Shown here one piece after another: positions 1-8,370 of a stretch of 18,677 nt of DNA. The DNA lies in contig RXOD01004745.1 in assembly GCA_005223375.1 (NCBI GenBank), positions 1 through 18,677 on the forward strand, in the 5' to 3' direction. How positions within the stretch are numbered: the stretch's first letter is position 1; every line of letters starts with the position of its first letter. Origin of the DNA: Amoebophrya sp. AT5.2 (lineage: Eukaryota > Sar > Dinophyceae > Syndiniales > Amoebophryaceae). A program made the translations under genes and the position numbers. The notes beneath the pieces are model-generated. The model was not told where the DNA came from, ran no database searches, and saw nothing but the letters and a program-made list of their open reading frames with translations.

Positions 1-30
1 TCTCGTATTTCGTCTCGTATTTCGTCTCGT
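1..30. repeat. 12-bp tandem repeat at left edge
   Basis: The unit TCTCGTATTTCG occurs twice and then starts a third time (TCTCGT), with a related TCTCGG shortly after. It lies upstream of the first visible exon of the TSP1 gene, so it is probably inside an intron of that gene. It may extend beyond the left edge. Confidence 0.7.
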
Positions 31-103
31 TTTCTGTCTCGGTAATAGGCGAATCATCTACCTGGCAGAAATGCCGCCGAAAATGGGTTTTTCATCCCTC
101 TAA

Positions 104-1379
104 TCCTACTGGTCCGACTGTACCGCCACGTGCGCGGGCGGCGCGCAGGAGCGCACCCGCGAGATTGAGCAGTCGCCCAAGAACAACGGGAAGCCCTGCC
201 GCGGGAGCCTCCACGAGGTGCAGGCCTGCAACCTGAACCGCTGCGACTCGGCCGTGGACTGCAAGTGGAGCTCCTGGAGCGAGTGGGGCGAGTGCACCGC
301 GGACTGCAACGGCGGCCAGAAGACCCGCTTCCGCCGCGTGGAAAAGCTGCCGAAGGACGGCGGCAACGCCTGCCGCCTGGCGGACGCGCAGGAAGAGGTG
401 CCTTGCAATACGCACTAAGACGATTAAACGATTCTATAACGCAGCGATCCAGGAGCGATCCAGCGATGCAGGCCTATCTGTACTGGTGACAGTAGACATG
501 CGTCGCCCCATTCAGGGGCATTAGGATCGGCGATAGGTGGTAGTTCTGCGCCTGACCTGTGTGTGTGTTATGCCCCCCGTCGCGAAGTTCGTGCCATGCG
601 CCCTTGCCCGTAGCAACCGGAGTCCTCCAGCTCGACTGCCGTATATTTGTTTCTTGGTTCTCGGGGGGCCCCCCGCCGCATATTAATTCGCTGCCACAGG
701 AGGAGAGGGCCACCCTGTGGTTGTGCTGATCCCCTGCCCTCTTGAGACGAAGAAAGCCCAGTGGTCCATGTTCTGACGCCATTTGTGGCCGGCTCCTGGG
801 CGATGACCGACTGGTCGGTGGTGGAGGGAACATCTTCAAAACATCGCAAGTAAACTGATAATGGCCCCCTACATCGCTGAGGGAGCGCGCGGTGGTCTGC
901 GTTGTTTTTCGGTCCGCCTGTAAAGGCACATGTGCGGGGAGGTGAACTACTGCGCTTGGGAGGAGTGGACCGCGTTTTCGGCTTGCAGCGCAACCTGCGG
1001 GCTGGGGACCCAGAAGCGCGACCGCCGTCTGTTCCACACCAGCAAGAAGCCGGCCGAGGGGGTCAGCTTGCTGGCCACGGGCATCCTGGACGCGGTCTGG
1101 TCCTCGCGGATGTTTCCATCTGGCGGGGGGAGAAGTAGTCGTGCCACGACTTCTCCTGGAGACACCAGGAAATACACCGCGGAGAACATGTTCGTGACCT
1201 TCTGCTGCGGACTGCTGACCACATTCGTGGCGCTGGCGGTCGTGTCCCGCGGCGCGTGGAGAAGACGAGACGGCTCTTCATTCGCGGCGATTGGCGGGGG
1301 CGACGGAGGCGAGGTTGGAGGCACAAGCAGCACGATGGAGCTGGAGCTGCAGGAGAGGAACAATATGTACGTGGAGTAA
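104..1379 (+). CDS. TSP1-repeat type I membrane protein, 3' part
   Basis: This is the C-terminal part of a surface or secretory-organelle protein; the 5' end lies outside the window. Exon 104-415 has an in-frame stop just upstream (101-103), so it must begin at a splice acceptor. It encodes the end of one TSP1 module (WSDCTATCAGG, then CNLNRCD) and a second module (CKWSSWSEWGECTADCNGG, ending EVPCNTH). Exon 930-1379 resumes as MCGEVNYC and a third module (CAWEEWTAFSACSATCG). That third module lacks the later cysteines. A hydrophobic transmembrane helix follows (NMFVTFCCGLLTTFVALAVV), then a basic stop-transfer sequence and a cytoplasmic tail of roughly 45 residues ending MYVE. In alveolate parasites such proteins serve adhesion and invasion (TRAP/MIC-like), but TSP1 modules are common and no VWA domain is visible here. 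The join gives CNTHMCGEVNYC, which matches the linker spacing of the preceding module. Confidence 0.75.
416..929 (+). other. 514-nt non-canonical intron flanked by GCAC repeats
   Basis: The sequence GCAC occurs at 412-415 (end of the upstream exon) and again at 926-929. The two copies are exactly 514 nt apart, and removing one copy plus the intervening DNA restores the TSP1 reading frame (CNTH|MCGEVNYC). The interval starts TAAG and ends GCAC, so it is not GT-AG. It contains in-frame stops, including the TAA at 416-418, so it cannot be coding. A perfect 14-bp palindrome of C, G-run, C-run, G lies at 662-675, and an ACCGAC/GTCGGT hairpin at 806-819. I see no clear terminal inverted repeat. The layout fits an inserted introner-type element with a 4-bp target duplication; this is inference. 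Confidence 0.6.
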
Positions 1380-2030
1380 CACCCGCCCCAGGTAGTTGTC
1401 CTGCGGGCGACATCGGCGACGATTTCATACGTCTTCTCGGCGATCTTCGGTTGGGCCGATTGCTCCGTCTTCTTCTTCGACATCGATCCCGAATTCGATC
1501 GCCCGTCGCTCGGCAGCTTTCCGAAAACTGATCGGAAAAAAATCTTCCTCGCTAGCAGCTGTGCGTCTTCGCAATTATGTGCGTCCAATCAATCTCATCA
1601 TCTTCTGATTGGCATACGAAACAAAGATAGGCGCGCAAACGAATGCTTCATGGCCCCGGGAGCTGGACGAAGCGTTCACACCACGTAGAAAAATGAACCT
1701 TGCAACACGATTGATCAATGCCCGCCGAGGCACAAACGGTTGTTGGGATCAAACACAATCACTTTAATTCCTGTTCACATGTCCTCCTCTCTGTGAAGAC
1801 GCATCCGAGTCGTTCTCTAAATCTGTGGATTGATTTCTGACCACGCAAGCACCTAGTTCTCTTGTCTTGTTGCAATTTACAGCCATCTTGCGCATTACGT
1901 CACCTAGCCCCCTGTTTCACGTACATCGAATAGTGTGTGCCAGACACTGCATTAGGGTTCGATATTGAAATTAAAATTTATTGAATGCCGCAACTGCAAA
2001 ATCAATCTGCTTCTCGAGCCCACGAGCACC
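1380..2030. other. spacer between TSP1 gene and glycosyltransferase gene
   Basis: This stretch should hold the 3' UTR of the TSP1 gene and the promoter/5' UTR of the next gene. It has lower GC than the flanking exons, and I see no convincing coding frame, RNA gene or repeat. An upstream in-frame ATG at 1965 belongs to the next reading frame but is less attractive than the ATG at 2031. Confidence 0.5.
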
Positions 2031-3371
2031 ATGGCGGCCGCTGCCACTTTCTCGACCACGAGCCCCAGTTCTCCCACGAACGAAACCGCAGCAAGCGCCC
2101 CGACATCCGCGGTGCCCCCACAGTCGGCACGGCCCCAAAGGAGCGTCACCTTCGACCTTCTCACTGCTTACACGGACGATGACTACCGCGTCGTCGGGGA
2201 CCTCTGTGCAAGTGTGAATGCCGCCTACGCCGCGAGACATGGCTACCACTTTTCCGCCGTCGTCCGCCCAAAACGCGAGATGCTTGACGTGGTTGGCAGT
2301 CGCGGGCACCCCACCTGGTTCAAGGTTTGGCTGTTCCTGCAGTGGCTGCAGGACGTTAGCACAGCGCTGCCCTCTCCGAGCGAACAGAGGCGAGGCGAAC
2401 AGAGGTACCTCGTGTGGTTGGACGCGGACGCTGCTGTGGTCGATTTTCCTTCCACCCTGGAGAAGATCGTCACCGAGGCCAATTTCCGGGACCTCATCAT
2501 TGCCGAGGACATGCACACGGGTAATCTGGTGAATTGCGGCGTCATCTTCATCAAAAGTTCTCTCTTCTCCAGGACCCTCTGGGAGAGTGTGTGGAACCTG
2601 AAACGCACGCACCGGGCGACGAAGGAGCGGCGGTACTTCGATCGGCCGTTCTACGAGCAGACCGCGCTGCAGAAGGTGCTGAAGGGGCTCGGCGAGTTTG
2701 CAGACTTTTTTGTGGGGGACGTGGATGTTGAGAAGTGGGGCGGGTGGCACTCGTTTGTGGCCGCGGCGGGTGTCTGTGAAGGGGAAGGGGAACAACGACG
2801 GCCGGACGACCTGAAGCTGTTCGCGCACACGTGTGTCTACCCCATGCACCGACTGAACAGCAACATCACGGACGAATCCCTGTCTCTGCTCGAAGGGGGG
2901 AGGCAGCCGAAGGGCACCTCCTTCCGGGCGAACGGAGCGCGGAAGAACCGGCACCGCCGGACCGAATTCATCTTCCACGCGGCGGGGAGCACGAGCAGCA
3001 AACTCGCCCTGATTCAAGGCATGTTGCGGTCGCGGGGCCTGGGGAGCTTTGTCGTGTCTGGGGCGGCTGGGAAGATGAAGATGTGCCCTGGAACTACGGA
3101 GGAAGGGGACCAAAATAGTGATGGCGGCAGGGATGCTGAGAAAGCTCCAGGAGACGGAGTAGTCGATATTCATTTTCAAACGCGGCAGACGGGGTGGGAT
3201 AGCAGTGTTGATCCAGGCAAAAGTCCTGCGGCGAAGACACATGCAGAGTTACGCAGAGGAGCGCAAGAAGACACAGCAAGAACAGAAGACACGGAATCAA
3301 CGCGAAGCAGCGACAGCGACGAGCACGCCGAGGGCGAAATTCTCTCCTGCGTGGCGGCATCGCGATCATGA
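2031..3371 (+). CDS. DxD glycosyltransferase, GT34-like
   Basis: The product probably transfers a sugar from a nucleotide sugar, in the Golgi if it follows the GMA12/MNN10 (GT34) pattern. Numbered from the ATG at 2031, a disordered Ser/Thr/Ala/Pro-rich leader of ~45 residues is followed by a GT-A fold. Visible motifs are TFDLLTAYTDDDY (strand 1), HPTWFKVWLFLQWL, the metal-binding WLDADAAVVDF (DxD at 2421-2429), NCGVIFIKSS, YEQTALQKVL and a late FHAAGSTSSKLALI, where the His suits the second metal ligand. The last ~100 residues are hydrophilic and low-complexity. I chose the ATG at 2031 for its context (AGCACCATGG); an in-frame ATG at 1965 would add 22 residues. No signal anchor is visible at either start, which is unusual for a Golgi enzyme, so an upstream exon may be missing. 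Substrate and linkage cannot be told from sequence. Confidence 0.75.
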   Translation: MAAAATFSTTSPSSPTNETAASAPTSAVPPQSARPQRSVTFDLLTAYTDDDYRVVGDLCASVNAAYAARHGYHFSAVVRPKREMLDVVGSRGHPTWFKVWLFLQWLQDVSTALPSPSEQRRGEQRYLVWLDADAAVVDFPSTLEKIVTEANFRDLIIAEDMHTGNLVNCGVIFIKSSLFSRTLWESVWNLKRTHRATKERRYFDRPFYEQTALQKVLKGLGEFADFFVGDVDVEKWGGWHSFVAAAGVCEGEGEQRRPDDLKLFAHTCVYPMHRLNSNITDESLSLLEGGRQPKGTSFRANGARKNRHRRTEFIFHAAGSTSSKLALIQGMLRSRGLGSFVVSGAAGKMKMCPGTTEEGDQNSDGGRDAEKAPGDGVVDIHFQTRQTGWDSSVDPGKSPAAKTHAELRRGAQEDTARTEDTESTRSSDSDEHAEGEILSCVAASRS

Positions 3372-3941
3372 CTCCGTGGCTGTATTCACATGCCACACTC
3401 ACATGTACGGAGCCCTGGGGTTCGCGCTGATTTTGGCCGACAAAGTTTATCAGATCCGATGTGTGATCTTGATCAGGTCCGTCCAATGAGTACTTATGTC
3501 TGGAGGCAGGATGAACCAGCGATCGTCATGATCCCTGCAATCTAATAAAATTAAGATCCTGTCGTGACGGTGGCAGTAGCTCTCTTTAGTACAACCAGCA
3601 ACATTTGTACCTTGCAGTAGCAGTACGCAGACGTGGTTGCGAGCCTACCTCCTACGCAAAAAGTAGAATTGTACTCTTGATACATCTCGCACGGATGGGC
3701 ACGCACGGATGGGCACGCACGGATGGGCACGCACGGATTATCTTATTCATTCTTTTTCGGCTACAGTTGTGGTCGATTTGGTTCAATTGAGACGCCCACT
3801 TAGGCTTTCATTCTCGGACCATTGAGAATATTTGCGCAATAGCTTATCTTGACTCGCTCCCTTCCACCTCTTCGGTTGTTTGCTTTTCCCCTCCACCTCA
3901 TCGGAGTCATGGGGCCGCTGCGAAATTCATTCATCGGGACG
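3372..3941. other. spacer with possible poly(A) signal and minisatellite
   Basis: This lower-GC spacer lies between two + strand genes. It contains an AATAAA at 3544-3549, about 170 nt after the glycosyltransferase stop, and a 14-bp minisatellite at 3688-3738. No coding region is convincing. The AATAAA is a weak candidate only, since such motifs occur by chance in AT-rich spacers. Confidence 0.4.
3688..3738. repeat. 14-bp tandem repeat, about 3.6 copies
   Basis: The unit CGCACGGATGGGCA is repeated three times without mismatch and then runs into a partial fourth copy (CGCACGGAT). It is a short minisatellite in the spacer, with no sign of coding or regulatory use. Confidence 0.9.
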
Positions 3942-5048
3942 ATGAGCAAGACCGTTCTTTTGGTCCTCCTGGCGCTGGGCGGGGGACGGGTGGTAAGCGC
4001 CGGCAAGCGGGCTGTTCCGAGCAGCCATCAGCTGAGGCGGCAGGAGCTGAGCCACACGGAGGACCTGCGGCGCCAGTTGCGGGAGACCAAGCGGGCGCTC
4101 GCAGACGCCCAGCAGGCGCTTGCAGAGAAGAAGCAAAAGCTGGAGCAAGTGGAGGCGCAGCTGCTCCAGTCCGAGCGTCGCGTCGTGGCCACGTTGGAAG
4201 CGGAGCTCTCCGAGCACGCGGACGGCGGGCTGCAGGGCTGGGCGGGGCATGAAAACACCGAAGACGACACTGCACGTACAACTTCCTCTCATCTTGTTCT
4301 GCAGGAAGCGCACAACAAACTAAAGGAGCGGTTTCAGAGTCTATGGAAACTGCAGCAGGAGCAGCAGGAGGCGCAGGGAAGGGAGCGGGAGGAGTGGCAG
4401 AAGTGGGAGGAGGAGCGCGAACAGATGCTTGCAAAGCTTCTGTCGTGCATCCTCGTGCGCGATTATATTGCAGGACCCGGATCTTTCTATTGTTCCGCTA
4501 CATCCGCTACAACAGCTGCAGATCCTGCACCACCTTTGAAGCTACCTTTGCTGGCGTTGGCGGGCGGACGGAGAGTAAGTGCGTCTGCATGCAGCGGCGT
4601 TGAAGAGCTCGAGTCGGCGGGGACGCCTTCCACGGCTGCGAGTGGAGGCCGAGAGACGCCGGGAACGGGATCATCTTCTGCGAGTACGACTTCTTCGACC
4701 GGCGGCTGCGCGGAATGCTCCCTCGACGCCGAGTGCGGTCCTTTTGAGGGAGAGAACCGCGCGCCGGGAGATGACGTGTCCTCCACGGTTCGCGCGCATC
4801 GCGGAAGGTGGGTCGCGGCCCTGCAAGCGGTTCGCGACCTGGTGCGCGGTGCGAACAATAAGCCGCTGCTGACAGCGTCGAGGGAGAGCGCCTGGTGCAG
4901 TTTCTCCAGCGAGGCTGCCCGCCTGATGGCTGGAGGCGCGCGCGGGGCGCCGGAGGCGGATGGGCGAGCAGCTGACGACGAATGCCTGGCAATGCTGGAA
5001 CACGGCATCCAGCACTTGCAGTTGGAACTGGAAGTGCCAGGCATCTAA
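3942..5048 (+). CDS. signal-peptide coiled-coil protein
   Basis: The ATG at 3942 opens a typical signal peptide (SKTVLLVLLALGGGRVVSA, cleavage likely before GKRAV); an in-frame ATG at 3909 is also possible. Next comes a charged heptad-rich coiled coil (DLRRQLRETKRALADAQQAL and onward). A 23-codon stretch at 4236-4304 interrupts it and looks like a short intron. A second Gln/Glu/Arg-rich helix (KLQQEQQEAQGREREEW) follows. From about 4440 to 4780 the reading frame is Ser/Thr-rich and doubtful, because another frame looks more coding at 4604-4747. The last ~85 codons (RGRWVAALQAVRDLV to LELEVPGI) look properly coding. No known domain was recognised; targeting to the ER or secretory path is inferred from the signal peptide. 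The gene may have several introns, so the single open frame should not be taken as the exact protein. Confidence 0.55.
   Translation: MSKTVLLVLLALGGGRVVSAGKRAVPSSHQLRRQELSHTEDLRRQLRETKRALADAQQALAEKKQKLEQVEAQLLQSERRVVATLEAELSEHADGGLQGWAGHENTEDDTARTTSSHLVLQEAHNKLKERFQSLWKLQQEQQEAQGREREEWQKWEEEREQMLAKLLSCILVRDYIAGPGSFYCSATSATTAADPAPPLKLPLLALAGGRRVSASACSGVEELESAGTPSTAASGGRETPGTGSSSASTTSSTGGCAECSLDAECGPFEGENRAPGDDVSSTVRAHRGRWVAALQAVRDLVRGANNKPLLTASRESAWCSFSSEAARLMAGGARGAPEADGRAADDECLAMLEHGIQHLQLELEVPGI
4236..4304 (+). other. possible 69-nt intron between CTGCAGG repeats
   Basis: CTGCAGG occurs at 4230-4236 and again at 4299-4305, 69 nt apart (23 codons), so removal keeps the frame. The 3' end is a strong acceptor: a C/T-rich run followed by TTCTGCAG. 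The 5' end (GGCTGG) has no GT; a GC donor is possible. Removal would shorten a non-helical break in the coiled coil. As there is no stop inside, it could equally be plain coding sequence. Confidence 0.35.
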
Positions 5049-5782
5049 CGAAAGCGCCGCAGGCGTGCGCATCAATGAGACCGCGCAACCATGTCCATTT
5101 TACGGTGGCGGGCACGTTTGAAAGTTGATGAAAAAGACGAAGAAACTTGATGCAAATTTCGAGGTGGAGGAGGAAGTTAATACTAGAACGCAATCTATAG
5201 TAATAGAAGAGAACTACAACTAGAAGACGTTCGGGGGCCGCTCGCAGTCTTTTGTTACAACTAGAAGACGTTCGGGGGCCGCTCGCAGTCTTTTATTACA
5301 ACTAGAAGACGTTAGCAAGCCAAAGACTGAGCGAGACCCGTTGACTTTGGAAGTAGAAAAATAATCATGATGCTGGAGAGCAGGGGAGGCCGGCATTCAG
5401 TGTGCAATGAATGACGATGACAATGTACTTACGACATGGGTAGGGGAAAATCGGCAAGCCTTCGCATTTTGCGGAGAAAACAAAACGCCTATCCCAACGC
5501 TGGCAGCGCATACCGCCAGACGTTACAAGACAATAAATTGTGAGTGGTCGGTGTGTTTGTAGTTACTCGAAGCGTTCTTCTGTCCGTGGCCCTGTCTCTA
5601 GTTTTTTTTAAGGGAAGCGTCCGCTCAGATGTCCATCGATGCGACTGTGGCAGAAGTTGTTGTTGGCGCAGGTCGTTGCACTCGAAAGTCGTTGAAGTTG
5701 TCTCTGACCGATTCGTGGTACCAGTACGAACTCGAAACTACTGGAAAAACGAATACGGGCGCATTACCTTGTACCTGATAAA
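5049..5782. other. spacer with 41-bp tandem repeat
   Basis: This is a lower-GC spacer between two + strand genes. The only clear structure is the 41-bp tandem repeat at 5215-5313. An AATAAA lies at 5532-5537, too far from the upstream stop to be a safe poly(A) signal. A 113-codon open frame from about 5544 has no ATG at its start and unconvincing codon use. Confidence 0.5.
5215..5313. repeat. 41-bp tandem repeat, 2.4 copies
   Basis: Two full copies (5215-5255 and 5256-5296) differ only near the end, where one has TTTTGT and the other TTTTAT. A partial third copy ends at 5313. Each unit contains AGAAGAC and a later GTCTTTT, so a copy can form a weak stem of about 5 bp (AAGAC/GTCTT) around a GC-rich centre. 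Confidence 0.9.
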
Positions 5783-8370
5783 ATGGACAGCGACGGTGGA
5801 GCGGAAAACCGAGGCGGCGGTCCGGGTGCTATATCAGCCGCGCCGTTGGATCGCGGCAGCGCCAATGATCGTGCGGAAACTGTAACTGACGCCGACAAAA
5901 CGGACCCTACTACAGAGACGGCGGCAGAAATCTTCAAGAAGATGCTCGACCCGGTCGAAGGTGTTGCGAAGTTCGAAATTTTCACCGCAGGCGGCCAACG
6001 GATTGCGTCGGGGAGCGCCTACCCTGGGGAACTTCGACTTACGAATTTTCTTTCCCGCACTGATAGGGCTGAGAGCGGAGTTGCGTTCTTCCGCGGAAAA
6101 CCCGGAAAACAATTGCAAGCAATCACGACGCCGTCTTTCGTGCAGCACATATTGAAGTGTAGTGTCGCAAACGGGCTCGCGGAGAAATTGGACAAAATGG
6201 CGTGCAGGCTCGCGGAGAAAGTGGAAGACAAATTCAATCTGCCACGGGGAACGTTTATCGCGTCAGCAGGGCGCCAGCTTCGTGATAAAAGCAGTGCGCC
6301 GCACGAGTACCCTCTTTTTCCGCCGGACGAAGCTACGCGAGTTGTGCACTCGTCTATGGGGACGGGTTCCAACAAGGTGGAGCAACTGCTTTACTTCGGC
6401 GCGCACTATCGGTACTGCTCTCATGCCATGCTGTTCACGCTTTGCTTTGCTACGCGACGGAAAATGCTGGTCCCCGTCCCGTCCGGGCACCCGAACTTCG
6501 AGACAGGACTGAAGTACGAGCATTGCAATTGCTCTCTCGGCTTCCAGGTTTGCCCGCTAACCGGAAGGATCTCCATGCCGGGTATCTTCGTTGCTGCAAC
6601 TGAGACTCAGTCTCAGAGAGCTTTCGTCGCAGGCGCAAACTGCTGCGGCTCATACGAAAACCTCCAAAACTGCATAGTGTATTCCTTCAAAATGGGTCTT
6701 TAATCAAATGAGAGATGAAAGCAAATGAAACAGGTCCGGGATCAAATGAAGATGAACAAATGAAAGCTATATCTATCAAATGAGGGCCTGTATCAGGGAG
6801 CGACACCTTCCGCGCCCACTACGCTGCAGCGGAAGCCGCCAGATTTGAGGCTATGACGAGTTCTTCCGGTCTGTCGACGGAACTTGAAGGAACCGATTGC
6901 GAAAGCGAAGCAGGCTGCTCAGACTTGAAAAAAACTTCCTTGTAGAAAGCTTCAGACTTGAAAAGTCCCATCCTTCCTACGCTCGCGAATGCTTTTCCCC
7001 CGATGGGTATGCTCAGACTTGAAAAGTGCCATCCATACTACGCTCGCGAACGCCTTTTCCCCCCATGCATAGGCATGCGAACGATTATTTTGCTACAGTG
7101 TCCGCAGCTCGGAAGTAGCAAAATAATCGCTCGCATACCCATCGACGGAAAAAGCGTTCGCGAGCGTAGGATGGATTTGGAGAGTACTTTTGCGCGCACC
7201 ATACGACCGACGCAAAAAACTTTCCCGAGCGTACAATGGATGATAGATTTTCATCGTGTGCCGTACTATCGGGGGAACCAGCGTTCCCGGCACTATGGTG
7301 ACCACATATTTTCCGCAAAGAAAGGCGCGCAATGTTGCGCCAAGCAGTGACGCAGCTCGCAGCGCCTTTCTTGCGTTTCGCTTGTTTCTCTCAAAGTTTT
7401 CTACAAGTTTTTTTCAAGTCTGAGCCGAGCCGTATGGGACCGCCGTGACGGGGCTGGTGCAAGCCTCGGACGCAGTTGCTCAAACGTGTGCGAGCACACG
7501 TTCGGAGGGGTAAACGCGATGAAGTTCTTGCCTGTTTCCCCTCCGGTTGCCGCGCCGCAAGCGGCGCGGCAAACGCTCTGACGCAATGCGGCGCCATTTG
7601 ATCGGTTTTGGCCTTCATTCGTGTCATTTGTATTTGATTCATTTGGCCTCTTTTCATTTGATACCCCCGCCGCTTATGACCCATGGGATGATTGGTTCCC
7701 CTGGCGATGTTTATTGGTGGACAAGGAAATGCGGGTCAAGGACTTCGATGACAGCGAACAGTCTCTGCAGCAACACCGGAGCGAGCTGGGTTTGCTGGCC
7801 AAAATTTTGCAGCACCCGGACACGCCGACCCTCGTTTGTGATGCTCTCGGGAGCGATCTACGCGAGGACTTGGGCTGTTTCCGGAACGTAATGCGCGAGC
7901 ATAGCCAACCCGAGGCAGCTGCCGGCACTACAGGAGGTGATGGAGACCAGAATGCGGCTGAGGAGGACGAGGTCGAGGAGTACATGACTCGTACTGTACG
8001 GAATACCCGGAACGTACTCTCTGTAGCGGAATACCTCGAAGGATTGTATGAGGACGATCGTGACGGAAAAAAATCCGAGCCGCTCACTTGCTGCGAAGGG
8101 CATCCCGCATTCGTCGGACATTTTTACTGGGACCGCCGGCTTACGTTCGACCGCGCCGCCTTTGTCACACTATTCGCAGAGGACGGCGATGAAACCGAGT
8201 CCACGCTGTTGGAGTTGAATTGCGGTGTCGCGACGTGGGGCCAGCTTCTGAAGGCCGTTTACCGACACCGGGTGCAGAATCAAGAGCCGCTCAGCGACCC
8301 AATCCAGTTCACACTCGTTGAGAGAAACACTAACGCGGCCGCAGCGAGTGCGAGCGGCGCAGAGTTGTGA
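5783..8370 (+). CDS. unrecognised protein, split by foldback DNA
   Basis: I do not recognise this product. The first open block runs from the ATG at 5783 (TAAAATGG context) to a TAA at 6701-6703, 306 codons. It has an acidic N-terminus, helical segments (AAEIFKKMLD, LAEKLDKMACRLAEKVEDKF) and a Cys-rich end (YCSHAMLFTLCF, CNCSLGFQVC, NCCGSYENLQNC). The second block is open to the TGA at 8368-8370, with sensible protein from about 7661: YDPWDDWFPW, an acidic EEDEVEEY linker, and HPAFVGHFYWDRRL. The blocks are in different frames and are separated by the inverted-repeat region 6703-7662. Either one gene is spliced across a non-GT-AG intron of about 960 nt, or there are two genes, 5783-6703 and 7729-8370 (first in-frame ATG 7729, 213 codons). 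A GT-AG join 6677/7725 is also in phase. Codon third positions are less GC-rich than in neighbouring genes, hinting at a fast-evolving or acquired gene. Confidence 0.5.
7032..7175. repeat. inner long hairpin of foldback element
   Basis: The left arm 7032-7096 and right arm 7115-7175 are near reverse complements. Shared blocks include CTACGCTCGCGAACGC and CGATTATTTTGCTAC, and the main difference is a small insertion around ATGCATAGG in the left arm. The 18-nt loop is 7097-7114. A transcript would fold into a long, nearly perfect duplex. Confidence 0.85.
7547..7572. repeat. perfect GC-rich 12-bp hairpin
   Basis: TTGCCGCGCCGC (7547-7558) and GCGGCGCGGCAA (7561-7572) are exact reverse complements with only AA between them. 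A second hairpin, AACGTGTG/CACACGTT with loop CGAG, lies shortly upstream at about 7483-7502. Both are in the right part of the foldback region. Confidence 0.85.

Larger units (their letters stand above)
6703..7662. repeat. nested inverted-repeat (foldback) element
   Basis: The left edge carries an array of CAAATGA motifs, with ATCAAATGA at 6703, 6741 and 6775. The right edge carries the reverse complement TCATTTG, ending TCATTTGAT at 7654-7662. Inside, a perfect 21-bp inverted pair lies at 6917-6937 and 7405-7425, and an inner pair of about 60 bp (~85% identical) at 7032-7096 and 7115-7175 surrounds an 18-nt loop. The left arm also holds a direct repeat of the CTCAGACTTGAAAAG...CGCTCGCGAA unit (6951-7011, 7012-~7080). 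No transposase is visible, and I found no clear target-site duplication. It resembles a MITE or foldback element, or a large introner-type intron. Confidence 0.7.

Noticed and set aside
947..1588. 213-codon open frame on the minus strand
   Set aside because: It lies opposite the TSP1/membrane exon, shows no domain, and is explained by GC-rich coding sequence on the other strand.
1971..3242. 423-codon open frame on the minus strand
   Set aside because: It is antisense to the glycosyltransferase, whose + strand motifs (DxD, FHAAG) are clear.
7547..7572. GC-rich hairpin as a bacterial rho-independent terminator
   Set aside because: No T-run follows and the window is eukaryotic in gene structure.
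6703..7662. CRISPR-like array from repeated CAAATGA motifs
   Set aside because: Motifs are very short, unevenly spaced and mirrored as reverse complements at the other end, which fits inverted repeats, not a CRISPR array.
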